Origin: Zea mays
Lineage: Eukaryota; Streptophyta; Magnoliopsida; Poales; Poaceae
Assembly: GCF_902167145.1 (NCBI RefSeq)
Contig: NC_050098.1
Coordinates: 81,756,207-81,820,206 of the forward strand
Length of the DNA stretch: 64,000 bases
Direction: 5' to 3'
In this document: positions 11,440 to 22,903 of the stretch, one piece after another
Numbering within the stretch: position 1 is the first letter of the stretch
How the letters are laid out: each line of letters opens with the position of its first letter
Made by a program: the position numbers and the translations under genes
Notes under the pieces: model-generated
The model's database searches: none
Told to the model about the DNA's origin: nothing
What the model saw: the letters and a program-made list of their open reading frames with translations, nothing else

Positions 11440-14236
11440 TCAAATGGGATGTTTTGAATATGTTAAGTCTGGTTCTAAGGTAACATCCATCACATCAATA
11501 GTTTGATCTGGAACCCGAAGACATTTCTTCAATTGGAATACATGGAACACATTGTGCACTGCGGACAATGTTTCAGGTAGTTGGAGTCGGTACGCCACTG
11601 GCCCACATTGTTCAAGAATCAGGAACGGACCAATGTACCGGGGTGCAAGCTTTCCTTTTACACCGAAACGGGTCACACCCTTCATTGGTGATACTTTTAG
11701 GTACACATAATCTTTGACTTGAAAGTACAAGGGTTGACGGCGTTTGTCTGCATAACTCTTTTGTCGAGCCTGTGCTTCCTTCAAGTTATGTATGATTCGT
11801 TGAACCTTTTCTTCCATTTCTTTGACCATATCAGGCCTGAAAAACCACATTTCCCCTGGTTCAGACCAATTCAATGGAGTATGACACCATCGTCCATATA
11901 ATGCTTCAAAGGGTGCCATCTTGATGCTTTCTTGATAACTATTGTTATATGAAAACTCTGTCAATGGTAAGCATTCATCCCATTTCTGGGGGAACTCTAG
12001 AACACATGCCCACAACATGTCTTCAAGTATTTGGTTCACTCTCTCAGTCTGTCCACTTGTTTGGGGGATGATAGGCCGAACTGTGGAGCAACTTAGTACC
12101 CAGAGTTTTGTGGAACACTTCCCAGAATTTGGATACAAATTGCGATCCGCGATCCAACACTATTGTCTTTGGAACTCTGTGCAAACCGAGAATACGGGCA
12201 ATATATACCTGGGCAAAGGTGAGGACCGGATAGGATGTTTTGACCGGTAGAAAATGGGCTATTTTTTAAGTCGATCAACTATAACCCAGATAGAATCAAA
12301 CCCTTTTGCTATCCTGGGTAATCCCATAATGAAGTCCATGCTAATGTCCTCCCATTTCCAAGTTGGGATGGGCAAAGATTGCAATGGACCAGCAGTCTTC
12401 ATGTGTATGGCTTTGACACGTCTACAAGTGTCACATCTTGCCACATAGCGTGCAATCTCGATCTTCATTTTTGTCCACCAATAATGTTGCTTTAAATCTT
12501 GATACATCTTAGTGCTTCCGGGATGAATGGAATACCGACTAAGATGAGCTTCGTCCAATATTTGCTGGCGGACTTCATCATCTTTAGGCACAACTATGCG
12601 GTTATTAAACCATACTATGCCTTGATCATCCTTTCTGAAATAGTTTGCTTTACCGTCTTTTATTTTCTCATGAATATGTCTCATACTTCAATTGGTTCAA
12701 GGTTCCATGTTGAATCATTCCCAGGTTTAATTTCTCCATTTCTTGACATAATGTGATGTCAGAAGTCTTTACTGTAAGATAATGGCAGGAAGCCTTGCAA
12801 CTTAATGCATATGCCACCACGTTGGCCTTGCCTGGGTGATAGTGAATTTCTAATTCATAATCCTTAATCAGCTCAAGCCATCTCCTCTGCCTCATGTTTA
12901 GTTCTGACTGGGTAAAAATATACTTCAAACTTTTATGATCTGTATATATATGGCAGATATTTCCCAGCAGATAGTGACGCCATATTTTAAGAGCATGAAC
13001 CACAACAGCTAATTCCAAGTCATGAGTTGGATAATGTTCCTCATGCCGGCGCAACTGTCTTGAAGCATATGCTATAACTCGGCCCTCCTGCATTAAGACA
13101 CATCCGAGACCACTGCCTGATGCGTCACAATATACATCAAAAGGCTTCTCAATATCCGGTTGAGCTAATACCGGAGTAGTGGTCAATAATACCTTCAGCT
13201 GCTCGAAGGCTTTGTTGCATCTTGAGGACCAGTTAAATTTGGTGTCATTCTTCAATAGGATTGTGATTGGCTTCAGAAGCTTGAAGAAATCCGGGATAAA
13301 TCTGCGGTAACAGCCAACCAGTCCAAGGAAACTTCAATCCTGACAGACAGTGGTTGGCGGTTTCCACTCTATAATATCCTTGACCTTGCTGGGGTCAACC
13401 GCAATCCCATTTGCAGACAATACATGTCCCAGAAATTAGATTTCCTCCAGCCAAAACGCGCACTTGCTGAATTTAGCATATAATTGATTTTCCCTTAAGC
13501 GCGTTAATACGATCCGTAGATGCTGAGCATGTTCCTCTTCATTCTTGGAATAAATCAAGATATCATCAATGAAGACCACCACAAATTTATCCAACTCAGG
13601 CATAAACACCGAGTTCATTAGATATGTGAAGTGGACAGGAGCATTCATCAATCCGAAGGACATAACCAAATATTCGAATAACCCATACCACGTAGTAAAT
13701 GCGGTCTTGGGTATATCTTTGTGTCGGATACAGATCTGATGATAGCCCGACCTAAGGTCAATTTTGGAGAATACCCTTGCTCCAGTAAGTTGATCGAACA
13801 AGATATCGATTTGGGGAAGAGGGTACTTATTCTTGATTGTGACCTCATTAAGGGGTCTGTAGTCCACGCACATTCAAAGTGTTTGATCCTTCTTCTTGAC
13901 AAAGATTGCGGGACATCCCCAAGGTGACAAACTGGGCTGAATGAATCCCTTTTCAAGCAAGTCTTGTAATTGCGTCTTGAGCTCCGCCAATTCATTTGGT
14001 GGCATCCGGTACGATCTTCTAGAAATAGGAGCTGTACCGGGCTTCAGTTCGATCACAAACTCTACATCCCTTTCTAGAGGTAATCCAGGTAGATCTTCAG
14101 GAAATACATCCGGAAATTGACATACTACCGGAATATCCTGGATTTCTGGTGTGATAGCTTCATAGACCCGTCCAAATGGTTTGGCTGGGACAGCTACAAG
14201 GATGGACAAGACAACTTCTTCATGGCCATGGCTCAA
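11440..14236 (-). pseudogene. Tek-1 pol: reverse transcriptase, RNase H, integrase (broken)
   Basis: Order on the - strand: reverse transcriptase (14236-13436, with [13 protein letters not shown] as the catalytic box and [12 protein letters not shown] upstream), RNase H (13255-12668, [12 protein letters not shown] and [11 protein letters not shown]), integrase zinc finger (HLSRYSIHPGS, CDTCRRVK) and core (12684-11900, SMDFIMGLP and SGQTERVNQILED), then the GPY/F-type module (KLAPRYIGPFLILEQCGPVAYRLQLP). Visible lesions are a TGA at 13874, a stop at 13436, a frame change between RNase H and integrase near 12670, a stop at 12259, a frame change near 12140 and a stop at 11440. The chromodomain expected after that is too eroded to recognise. 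The protein would copy and integrate the element; this copy cannot. Confidence 0.88.
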
Positions 14237-14281
14237 TTTGATAGTCCTTAAGTCCGTATTGAGGATAGCTTTATGCTGGGC

Positions 14282-14587
14282 CTACCAATTCATGCCTAGT
14301 ATCACATCTATATCTTGGCCTTTTAAGACAATCATGTTGGTGGGAAAATCCCGTTCAACCAATGTTACTGGCACATGGAAGGCTACTTCCTTAGTAAATA
14401 TTTGTCCCCCGGGCGAATGAATAATAAACCCTTCCCTTGATTCAGTGCAAGGAATGCAATATTTTTCCACCAATTTCTTGCTTATGAATGTATGCGAAGC
14501 ACCAAAATCAAAGTGAATGACTGCTGGGTGATTGGCCACAAGGAACGTACCCATCATTATTGGCTCTCCTTCCGGTGTAGTGGCCAC
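14282..14587 (-). pseudogene. Tek-1 aspartic protease (active-site change)
   Basis: A retropepsin-like segment between the gag zinc knuckle and reverse transcriptase. The catalytic triad, normally D-S/T-G in FDSGAS-type motifs (seen intact in Tek-2), reads D-F-G here (HFDFGASHTFIS). The flap and C-terminal strand IDVILGMNW are recognisable, followed at once by a TAG stop. The frame is the same as in reverse transcriptase. The serine-to-phenylalanine change should abolish catalysis. Confidence 0.75.
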
Positions 14588-15706
14588 TCGTGTAATAAAT
14601 TCGCCCAGTTTTCACATTTTTGCCCACTGAATTATTTGCCACGTTCCCTTTGCCTTGATTTGAGCTCCCCGAGTTCTGCTGATTGTTGGACTTATTCTGC
14701 CTCAGATATGGACAGTCTTTGATAAAATGACCAGACTTCCCACAGTTGAAGCAGCTAGTTGAGGAACTAGGGAGGGCAGGGAAACGAGCACCAGGGGCAC
14801 TCGGCTGATTTGTAGAAGTGGGGGCAGTGGCAGGGCGAATGAAAACAGGCTGTTTGAATGGATAGGAGGGTGGACGAGGCGAAGAACGATTCTGATTGAA
14901 AGGTCGGATTACCAACCTTGTTCGCTTCTCAGGTCCCTGATTGGACCTGTCACCTCCAAATCCCTTGCATTTTCCTTGGCCTATATTCTTGGCTTCTACT
15001 GCCAGCGTCGTGCTGATAGCCTTGCTGTATGTAAGATCAAGGCAGGTGGCCATTATCCTTTGGAGCAGGTCGTTGAGTCCCCTCATGAAGCAGTTCTTCT
15101 TTTTAGGTCAGTGTTTACTTGGTCAATTGCATATTGGGATAAATGATTAAACTTGTTGAGATACTGCATCACAGTATCCCCTCCTTGTTTTAGTCGAATG
15201 AATTCCTCTTGTTTCATGTGAAGCACTCCTTTTGGAATATAGTGCTCATGGAATGCCAATTTAAATTCATCCCAAGTGACCTGATGTCCGGCTTGTTGAA
15301 TCGCCACAAAATTTCCCCACCAGGTACTGGCAGGACCTCTTAGTTGCTTGGCAGCGAACAACGACTTCTGTGTTTCCGTGCAGTGGATTAATCCAAACTT
15401 CTGCTCTATTACCCTGATCCACTCATCGGCTTCAAGATGATCTTCAGCTTTAATAAAGAGTGGGGGACGCGTTTCAGAGAAATCCAGGTATGAAGTTTCA
15501 CGCGGTCCCTAGGGAGGAGCCCTTCCGCCATGGTGCTGGAATTGGTTACCCACCATTTCACGTAAAAAGCGGGTATTATCTGCATTCGTGTTGACCAAGG
15601 CAGCGATAGCCTCAGCCAGCGTTGGTGGTACAGGTGGTGGATTAGGGGTATCTTCCTGACCACGGAAAGTACCCGCACCGTCATGCGCACGAGTCCTTGA
15701 TGGCAT
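14588..15706 (-). pseudogene. Tek-1 gag (broken)
   Basis: The start is taken at ATG 15706 (MPSRTRAHDGAG), which follows TTTCTTTGCCTCAG directly, like a splice acceptor. A Pro-rich N-terminus leads to the capsid-like region (LRGPASTWWGNF, EFKLAFHEHYIP, VMQYLNKFNHLSQYA; 15361-15083) and to a CCHC knuckle CFNCGKSGHFIKDC near 14740. Lesions are a TAG near 15507, a frame change near 15090 and another near 14590 before the protease. The linker before the knuckle is rich in Pro, Arg and Ser. Confidence 0.82.
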
Positions 15707-15852
15707 CTGAGGCAAAGAAACATTTGGGAAAAATATAACATGCCGATACACACCATCATTTTACATTACCAAGATGTAATGATACAGACTCAAGTGTACA
15801 ACATGACTTCATTATTTATTTTACATAGGTATAGTTCCTAAACTATACTAGT

Positions 15853-16426
15853 CTAGTCTTCATTATCTTTTGTTGCTTCACTGTCTGCTGTAGGGGACCG
15901 CTCATCAGCCAGGTTCATAGAAGGAGGGGGCTTAAAAAGATCCAGTTCCCCATCAGGTCCTTCACCTGTTGTCCCCGATGGTCCGGCTCCCATTCCAACA
16001 GGGTCGGCGGGCACGTCCGGGTGTAGTCGACCATACAGTACATGTACTTCCTCATGTAGAGTATTACAATATACTTGCAGGTTATCAAGGGCCGTGCTGA
16101 GCTCATCCACACAAGCTCGAGCTTTTGCTTCACGATGCCAAGCGATCGAGCGCGAGTTGATGGCCCAATCAACGATTGAGTCTCGTTCGGAGAGCTCAAA
16201 CCGCAAGCGTCCGACTTCGGCTGACAACTCAGCTATACGCTGACTGTCTTCTGCCCACACCCTATTTCGGTGACGTAGCTCCATCCGAAGCTGCTCCACT
16301 TGGGCCTCCAAGTCTCCGATTGGATCATTCTGCCACGGCTGCTCTCTTCATGTCTTGGAGCCAACTGATGACGAGGCACGCCAATGGGTTGGTGGACTTA
16401 CGCGCGGTTTTCCTCGTACGCGGCAT
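15853..16426 (-). pseudogene. Tek-1 ORF0 upstream of gag
   Basis: A separate frame between the primer-binding site and gag. The likely start is ATG 16426 (MPRTRKTARKSTN), but one frameshift near 16330 separates it from the longer frame 16311-15853. The latter gives a coiled coil (VEQLRMELRHR to SAEVGRLRFELSERD) and an acidic C-terminus ending ATKDNED. Tek-2 has a coiled-coil ORF in the same place (42471-43340), although I see no clear residue-level alignment. From memory, an ORF0 before gag is described in rice RIRE3/RIRE8-type elements. Function is unknown. Confidence 0.55.
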
Positions 16427-16649
16427 ATCTCCATAAAGGGGAAATTTATTAGTGTGGTTTTTAAACATGATGCATGCATAATTACAGAATCAACTTTTGT
16501 TGATCCTACTTCCTCTATTTTGCACTCTATTACCTGGTCTTGCAAGATGAGTACTTATAGAAAATGATAAGGTAAGAAAGAAATTTTCTCGGATAAGGAT
16601 TTGAAAATTCTTTTTGAAATGCTTCATAATATCTGAAGAGATGGGCTTC

Positions 16650-16661
16650 GCTCCGATACCA
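16650..16661 (-). other. Primer-binding site of Tek-1 (initiator Met-tRNA type)
   Basis: The - strand reads TGGTATCGGAGC two bases after the 5' LTR, the usual complement of the 3' end of plant initiator tRNA-Met with one variant base. Tek-2 has the identical site. Confidence 0.85.
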
Positions 16662-16663
16662 GC

Positions 16664-16970
16664 TGTGACAGAACCTCCAAAGTCATTAGGCCCACCTACA
16701 GTTGTCCTTGTCCAACGGACCTCGGACAACCCTGTAGATGCACATAATCACTCGACAAGTTCGGTATCTATATCCTTTACCTTTCCCAAGAGCGTTTCAC
16801 CCGTCATGCAGATATTACAACACATCGGAGGAACGAATAAGCGGAAGCGAATTACAATAGCTTAACTTACATTCATTAAAATATAGAAAGAGTGTTATTA
16901 TTACATTACCAGGATATAAGAGTGCATAAGTATTATTATTACAACCCTAGGAGGCAAAAACCCCTCCCGC
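16664..16970 (-). repeat. 5' LTR of Tek-1, piece 1
   Basis: Matches 6871-7172 of the 3' LTR with about 14 substitutions in 300 bases. It is cut at 16970 by the insertion of Tat-2; the last five bases, cccgc (16966-16970), are the target duplication. Confidence 0.92.
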
Positions 16971-17436
16971 TGTTGGAACTTGCTCTCTTGGACAGGTTGA
17001 TCCAACGAGGGAGCAGAAATGGTGCAAACAAAGTTTAACGAGGGATGGCAATTGCTCTGTTAATCTCGCCTCTCAAGGGCACTGTACGGGGGTATTTATA
17101 GATACCTGAGCGTCGAACGTCCCAAGACAAGGACGGTTATGTCCTCGGGTACCCGGATTATCCCTAGAATATTCCCATAAAGGAGGGTTACAGACCGTCA
17201 TTACAGAAAAGCTGTTACAGATGAGGCCCGTAACCTGCCTGTCCATGCGGGGCCCGTTGCAGTGGGCCAAATTCCATGTGGGCCTCCGGGCGCGATGAGG
17301 GACACGGACTAGCAGACTTCGTCGGGGTCCGGCCTTCGTCTTGCAATGGAGGTGACAAAGGGCAACCACGCCAGTTGATGTAGTGACGCGACGAAGGCTT
17401 CGAGCGAAGGGTAGCGTCTTCGCCTTCGCCCCAACA
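16971..17436 (-). repeat. 3' LTR of Tat-2 (466 bp)
   Basis: On the - strand it begins TGTTGGGGCGAAGG and ends CAAGTTCCAACA. A TATA box, TATAAATA, lies at 17100-17093 on the - strand. The remnant to 17503 holds the polypurine tract (cgaagggcaaa on the - strand, 17447-17437) and 56 bases of non-coding DNA before Cop-1. Confidence 0.9.
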
Positions 17437-18070
17437 TTTGCCCTTCGAGGGACTAGTTCGACCGAGTCATCTGGTGCCGAAGACGTCGTTAGATGGTGGA
17501 GACTGATAGTTGCCTAGAGGGGGGGTGAATAGGGCGAAACTAAAATTTACAAATATAAACACAACTACAAGTCGGGATAGCGTTAGAAATAAAAACGAGT
17601 CCGCGGGAGAGGGTGCAAAACAAATCTCGAGCAAATAAGGAGTGTGACACAAGGATTTGTTTTACCGAGGTTCGGTTCTCGCAAACCTACTCCCCGTTGA
17701 GGTGGTCACAAAGACCGGGTCTCTTTCAACCCTTTCCCTCTCTCAAACGGGCTCTCGGACCGAGTGAGCTTCTCTTCTCAAATCACTTGGGAATCAAACT
17801 TCCCGCAAGGACCACCACACAATTGGTGTCTCTTGCCTCAATTACAAGTGAGTGTTTGATCACAAGAAAGAATGCCAAAGAAAAGAAGCGATCCAAGCGC
17901 AAGAGCTCAAATGAACACTACAAATCACTCTCTCTAGTCACTAAGGCTTTGTGTGGAGTTGGGAGAGGATTTGAACTCTTTTGGTGTGCTTTACAATGAA
18001 TGCTAGCTCTTGTATAGTGGTTGGAAGCTGGAAAACTTGGATGCAATGAATGGTGGGGTGGTTGGGGTAT

Positions 18071-18078
18071 TTATAGCC
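18071..18078 (-). promoter_or_regulatory. LTR TATA box of Cop-1
   Basis: The - strand reads ggggctataaatacccc, about 740 bp into the LTR and just downstream of the palindrome array; the right LTR has the same word near 26236. It should set the start of the element's transcript. Confidence 0.65.
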
Positions 18079-18116
18079 CCAACCACCAAACTAGCCGTTT
18101 GGTGGGGCTGACTGCC

Positions 18117-18620
18117 GTATGGTGCACCGGACAGTCCGGTGTACACCGGACATGTCCGGTGCGCCAGCCACGTCACCAAAGCCGTTGGGATTCGACCGTT
18201 GGAGTTCTGTCTTCTGGGCCCGCCTCGATGTCCGGTGACGCACCGGACATGTACTGTAGAGTGTCCGGTGCGCCAGTATGGGCGTGCCTGACGACTGCGC
18301 GCTCTGGCGCGCATTAATTGCCGTTGCAGGTGACCGTTGGCGCGAAGTGGCCGTTGCCCCGCTGTTACACCGGACAGTTCGGTGTACACCGGACATGTCC
18401 GGTGAATTATAGCGGAGCGGCCGTTGAGATTTCCCGAGGCTGCCAAGTTCCAGAGCCGCGTCTTCTTGGAGCACCGGACACTGTCCGGTGTACACCGGAC
18501 AGTCCGGTGAATTATAGCGCGCCGGCTTCTGAAAATTCCCGAGGCTGAGGAGTTTAGTGCGAAGTCCCCTGGTGCACCGGACACTGTCCGGTGCGCCACC
18601 GGACAGTCCGGTGTGCCAGA
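18117..18620. repeat. Array of CACCGGAC...GTCCGGTG palindromes in the Cop-1 LTR
   Basis: About nine copies of an inverted-repeat word in 500 bp: CACCGGACAGTCCGGTG (18125), the perfect 18-bp palindrome CACCGGACATGTCCGGTG (18144), others near 18221, 18245, 18370, 18389, 18474, 18493, 18575 and 18599. Spacers such as gtacaccgga recur. In element orientation the array lies in U3, upstream of the TATA box. The right LTR carries the same array at 26285-26790 with a few point changes in the arms. Confidence 0.85.
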
Positions 18621-18814
18621 CCAGGGAGCCTTTCGGGATCCCTTTAGCTCTCTATTTTGAACCCAACTTTGGTCTTTTTTAATTGGCTTGTTGTGAACCT
18701 TTGACACCTGTATAACTTATACACTAGAGCAAACTAGTTAGTCCAATTACTTGTGTTGGGCAATTCAACCACCAAAACTATTTAGGAACTAGGTGTAAGC
18801 CTAATTCTCTTTCA

Positions 18815-19648
18815 ATCTCCCCCTTTTTGGTGATTGATGCCAACACAAACCAAAGCAAATATAGAAGTGCATAATTGAACTAGTTTGCATAAAGTAAGTG
18901 CAAAGGTCGCTTGGAATTGAGCCAATATAAATACTTACAAGATATGCATGGATTGTTTCTTCATTTTTAACATTTTGGACCACACTTGCACCACATGTTT
19001 TGTTTTTGCAAACTATTTTGTAAATCCTTTTCAAAGTTCTTTTGCAAATAGTCAAAGGTAAATGAATAGGATTTTGCAAAGCATTTTCAAGATTTGAAAT
19101 TTTCTCCCCTGTTTCAAATGCTTTTCCTTTGACTAAACAAAACTCCCCCTAAATGAGATCCTCCTCTTAGTGTTCAAGAGGGTTTTGATATATCATTTTT
19201 GAAATACTACTTTCTCCCCCTTTTGAACACAATAAGATACCAATTTGAAATTTACCAATTGAAAATCTCCAATTTTAAAATTAGGTGGTGGTGCGGTCCT
19301 TTTGCTTTGGGCTCATACTTTCTCCCCCTTTGGCATGAATCGCCAAAAACGGAATCATTAGAGCCCTCAAATTACTCTCTCCTCCTTTGGTCATAAATAA
19401 AAGAGTGAAGATTATACCAAAGATGGAGTCCTTTTGCTTGGTGCTCATGCTTTCTCCCCCAAAAATGGAGAGTTGCTTGGAGTGGCGGCGAAGGATGAGT
19501 TACGGAGTGGAAGCCTTTGTCTTCGCCGAAGACTCCAATTCCCTTTCAATATTCCTATGACTTGGTTTGAAATTCACTCAAAAACACATTAGTCATAGCT
19601 CATGAAAGAGACATGATCAAAGGTATATAAAAGAGCTATGTGTGCAAT
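18815..19648 (-). other. 3' non-coding region of Cop-1 with repeated purine tracts
   Basis: The true polypurine tract (ccaaaaagggggagat, 18830-18815 on the - strand) abuts the 3' LTR. Purine runs of the form gggggagaaa or gggggagtt recur at about 19141, 19211, 19319 and 19451. The rest is AT-rich with no coding signal. Confidence 0.7.
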
Positions 19649-21643
19649 TTAACAAAAGAAGTTGCGCGAATCAAGAATATTGAGCTCATGCCTAAGTTTG
19701 TTAAAAGTTTGTTCATCAAGAGGCTTGGTAAAGATATCGGCTAATTGATCTTTAGTATTAATGTATGAAATCTCGATATCTCCCTTTTGTTGGTGATCCC
19801 TAAGAAAATGATACCGAATGGCTATGTGTTTAGTGCGGCTATGCTCGACGGGATTATCCACCATCTTGATTGCACTCTCATTATCACATAGCAAAGGGAC
19901 TTTGGTTAATTTGTAACCGTAGTCTCGCAGGGTTTGCCTCATCCAAAGCAATTGCGCGCAATAATGGCCTGCGGCAATGTACTCGGCTTCGGCGGTGGAA
20001 AGAGCGACCGAATTTTGCTTCTTTGAAGCCCAAGACACCAAGGATCTTCCCAAGAACTGGCAAGTCCCCGATGTGCTCTTCCTATTGATTTTGCACCCCG
20101 CCCAATCGGCATCCGAATAACCAATCAAATCAAATGTGGATCCCCTAGGATACCAAATCCCAAACTTAGGAGTGTAAGCTAAATATCTCAAGATTCGTTT
20201 TACGGCCGTAAGGTGAGCTTCCTTAGGGTCGGCTTGGAATCTTGCACACATGCATACGGAAAGCATAATATCCGGTCGAGATGCACATAAATATAGCAAA
20301 GAACCTATCATCGACCGGTATACCTTTTGATCCACGGACTTACCTCCCGTGTCGAGGTCGAGATGCCCATTGGTTCCCATGGGTGTCTTGATGGGCTTGG
20401 CATCCTTCATCCCAAACTTGTTTAGAATGTCTTGAGTATACTTCGTTTGGCTAATGAAGGTGCCCTCTTGGAGTTGCTTTACTTGAAATCCCAAGAAGTA
20501 CTTCAACTCCCCCATCATAGACATCTCGAATTTTTGTGTCATGATCCTACTAAATTCTTCACATGTAGACTCGTTAGTAGACCCAAATATAATATCATCA
20601 ACATAAATTTGGCATACGAACAAGTCATTTTCAAGAGTTTTAGTGAATAAAGTAGGATCGGCCTTTCTAACTTTGAAGCCATTAGTGATAAGGAAGTCTC
20701 TAAGGCATTCATACCATGCTCTTGGGGCTTGCTTGAGCCCATAAAGCACCTTAGAGAGTTTATAAACATGGTTAGGGTACTTACTATCTTCAAAGCCGGG
20801 AGGTTGCTCAACATAGACCTCCTCCTTGATTGGTCCATTGAGGAAAGCACTTTTCACGTCCATTTGATAAAGCTTAAAGCCATGGTAAGTAGCATAGGCC
20901 AATAATATGCGAATTGACTCAAGCCTAGCTACGGGTGCATAGGTTTCACCAAAATCCAAACCTTCGACTTGGGAGTATCCTTTGGCCACAAGTCGAGCTT
21001 TGTTCCTTGTCACCACACCATGCTCATCTTGCTTGTTGCGGAAGACCCATTTGGTTCCTACAATATTTTGATTAGGACGTGGAACTAAATGCCATACCTC
21101 ATTCCTAGTGAAGTTGTTGAGCTCCTCTTGCATCGCCACCACCCAATCCGAATCTTGGAGTGCTTCCTCTACCCTGTGTGGCTCAATAGAGGAAACAAAA
21201 GAGTAATGCTCACAAAAATGTGCAACACGAGATCTAGTAGTTACCCCCTTATGAATGTCGCCGAGGATGGTGTCGACGGGGTGATCTCGTTGGATTGCTT
21301 GGTGGACTCTTGGGTGTGGCGGCCTTGGTTCTTCATCCTCCTTGTCTTGATCATTTGCATCTCCCCCTTGATCATTGCCGTCATCTTGAGGAGGCTCATT
21401 TGCTTGATCTTCTTCTTCATCGACTTGAGCTTCATCCTCATTTTGAGTCGGGGGAGATGCTTGCGTGGAGGAGGATGGTTGATCTTGTGCATTTGTAGGC
21501 TCTTCGGATTCCTTAGGACACACATCCCCAATGGACATGTTCCTTAGCGCGATGCATGGAGCCTCTTCAACACCTATCTCATCAAGATCAACTTGCTCTA
21601 CTTGAGAGCCGTTAGTCTCATCAAACACAACGTCACAAGAAAC
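19649..21643 (-). CDS. Cop-1 reverse transcriptase and RNase H
   Basis: An open frame of at least 659 codons. After an acidic, low-complexity linker (about residues 30-115) the Ty1/copia-type reverse transcriptase begins at [15 protein letters not shown], continues through [14 protein letters not shown], and has the catalytic box [12 protein letters not shown]. RNase H follows ([36 protein letters not shown]) to the end [17 protein letters not shown]. This part is intact. It is in the same frame as the integrase before it, from which a single TAA at 21644-21646 separates it. Confidence 0.93.
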   Translation of the reverse strand, partial: VSCDVVFDETNGSQVEQVDLDEIGVEEAPCIALRNMSIGDVCPKESEEPTNAQDQPSSSTQASPPTQNEDEAQVDEEEDQANEPPQDDGNDQGGDANDQDKEDEEPRPPHPRVHQAIQRDHPVDTILGDIHKGVTTRSRVAHFCEHYSFVSSIEPHRVEEALQDSDWVVAMQEELNNFTRNEVWHLVPRPNQNIVGTKWVFRNKQDEHGVVTRNKARLVAKGYSQVEGLDFGETYAPVARLESIRILLAYATYHGFKLYQMDVKSAFLNGPIKEEVYVEQPPGFEDSKYPNHVYKLSKVLYGLKQAPRAWYECLRDFLITNGFKVRKADPTLFTKTLENDLFVCQIYVDDIIFGSTNESTCEEFSRIMTQKFEMSMMGELKYFLGFQVKQLQEGTFISQTKYTQDILNKFGMKDAKPIKTPMGTNGHLDLDTGGKSVDQKVYRSMIGSLLYLCASRPDIMLSVCMCARFQADPKEAHLTAVKRILRYLAYTPKFGIWYPRGSTFDLIGYSDADWAGCKINRKSTSGTCQFLGRSLVSWASKKQNSVALSTAEAEYIAAGHYCAQLLWMRQTLRDYGYKLTKVPLLCDNESAIKMVDNPVEHSRTKHIAIRYHFLRDHQQKGDIEISYINTKDQLADIFTKPLDEQTFNKLRHELNILDSRNFFC

Positions 21644-22360
21644 TTAAACTTGTCCAGTGGACTTGTTAAAGACTCTATATGCCCTTGTGTTTGAATCATA
21701 TCCTAGCAAAAAGCCTTCTACAGTCTTAGGAGCAAATTTAGATTTTCTACCTCTTTTAACAAGAATAAAACATTTGCTACCAAAGACTCTAAAATATGAA
21801 ATATTGGGCTTTTTACCGGTTAGGAGCTCATAAGATGTCTTCTTGAGGATTCGGTGTAGATATAACCGGTTGATGGCGTAGCAGGCGGTGTTGACCGCCT
21901 CGGCCCAAAACCGATCCGAAGTCTTGTATTCATCAAGCATGGTTCTAGCCATGTCCAATAGAGTTTGATTCTTCCTCTCCACTACACCATTTTGTTGTGG
22001 CGTGTAGGGAGAAGAGAACTCATGCTTGATGCCCTCCTCCTCAAGGAAGCCTTCGATTTGAGAGTTCTTGAACTCCGTCCCGTTGTCGCTTCTAATTTTC
22101 TTGATCCTTAAGCCGAACTCATTTTGAGCCCGTCTCAAGAATCCCTTTAAGGTCTCTTGGGTTTGAGATTTTTCCTGGAAAAAGAATACCCAAGTGAAGC
22201 GAGAATAATCATCCACTATTACAAGACAATACTTACTCCCGCCGATGCTTATGTAAGCAATCGGGCCGAATAGATCCATGTGTAGTAGCTCAAGCGGCCT
22301 GTCGGTCGTCATGATGTTTTTGTGTGGATGATGGGACCAACTTGCTTTCCTGCTTGGCAT
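21644..22360 (-). pseudogene. Cop-1 integrase core (one stop, one frameshift)
   Basis: The rve-type core shows the DDE residues in HMDLFGP, IRSDNGTEF and NGVVERKNQT, followed by the copia-type C-terminal region (SYFRVFGSKCFI, EGFLLGYDS). The frame changes near 22340 relative to the zinc-binding part; a one-base deletion in a short run would explain it. The frame ends with TAA 21644-21646. Insertion into the host genome is the normal role. Confidence 0.9.
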
Positions 22361-22890
22361 GCGCTACAAACCCTGTCTTTCTCAAAATGAACATTTGTTA
22401 GTCCTAAAATGTGTTCTCCCTTTAGAAGCTTATGAAGATTCTTCATCCCAACATGGGCTAGTCGGCGGTGCCAGAGCCAACCCATGTTAGTCTTAGCAAT
22501 TAAGCATGTGTCGAGTTCAGCTCTATCAAAATCTACTAAGTATAGCTGACCCTCTAACACACCCTTAAATGCTATTGAATCATCACTTCTTCTAAAGACA
22601 GTGACACCTACTTCAGTAAAGAGACAGTTGTAGCCCATTTTGCATAATTGAGATACAGAAAGCAAATTGTAATCTAATGAATCTACAAGAAAAACATTGG
22701 AAATAGAATGGTCAGGAGATATAGCAATTTTACCCAAACCCTTGACCAAACCTTGGTTTCCATCCCCGAATGTGATAGCTCGTTGGGGATCTTGGTTTTT
22801 CTCATAGGAGGAGAACATCTTCTTCTCCCCTGTCATGTGGTTTGTGCATCCGCTATCGATGATCCAACTTGAGCCCCCGGATGCATAAAC
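22309..22890 (-). CDS. Cop-1 protease and gag-pre-integrase segment
   Basis: It opens at 22890, directly after TTGTTTTGTAG, which resembles a 3' splice site. The protease active site is WIIDSGCTNHM (intact D-S-G). The HHCC zinc-binding region of integrase follows (LWHRRLAHVGMKNL, CSACQAGK). This frame differs from the gag frame upstream, so pol would need splicing, frameshifting or a repaired lesion to be joined to gag. Confidence 0.85.
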   Translation of the reverse strand, partial: VYASGGSSWIIDSGCTNHMTGEKKMFSSYEKNQDPQRAITFGDGNQGLVKGLGKIAISPDHSISNVFLVDSLDYNLLSVSQLCKMGYNCLFTEVGVTVFRRSDDSIAFKGVLEGQLYLVDFDRAELDTCLIAKTNMGWLWHRRLAHVGMKNLHKLLKGEHILGLTNVHFEKDRVCSACQAGKQVGPIIHTKTS

Positions 22891-22903
22891 CTACAAAACA
22901 AGT

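Larger units (their letters stand above)
17504..18814 (-). repeat. 3' LTR of Cop-1
   Basis: On the - strand it begins TGAAAGAGAATTAGGC and ends GCAACTATCA. Reading frames across it (for example 18003-18707) are by-products of the palindrome array, not genes. Confidence 0.93.

Noticed and set aside
18003..18707. A 234-codon frame and its twin at 26168-26872
   Set aside because: They are translations of the palindrome array and flanks in the Cop-1 LTR. Repeated HRTCPVYT-type words come from the CACCGGAC repeats, not from a protein.
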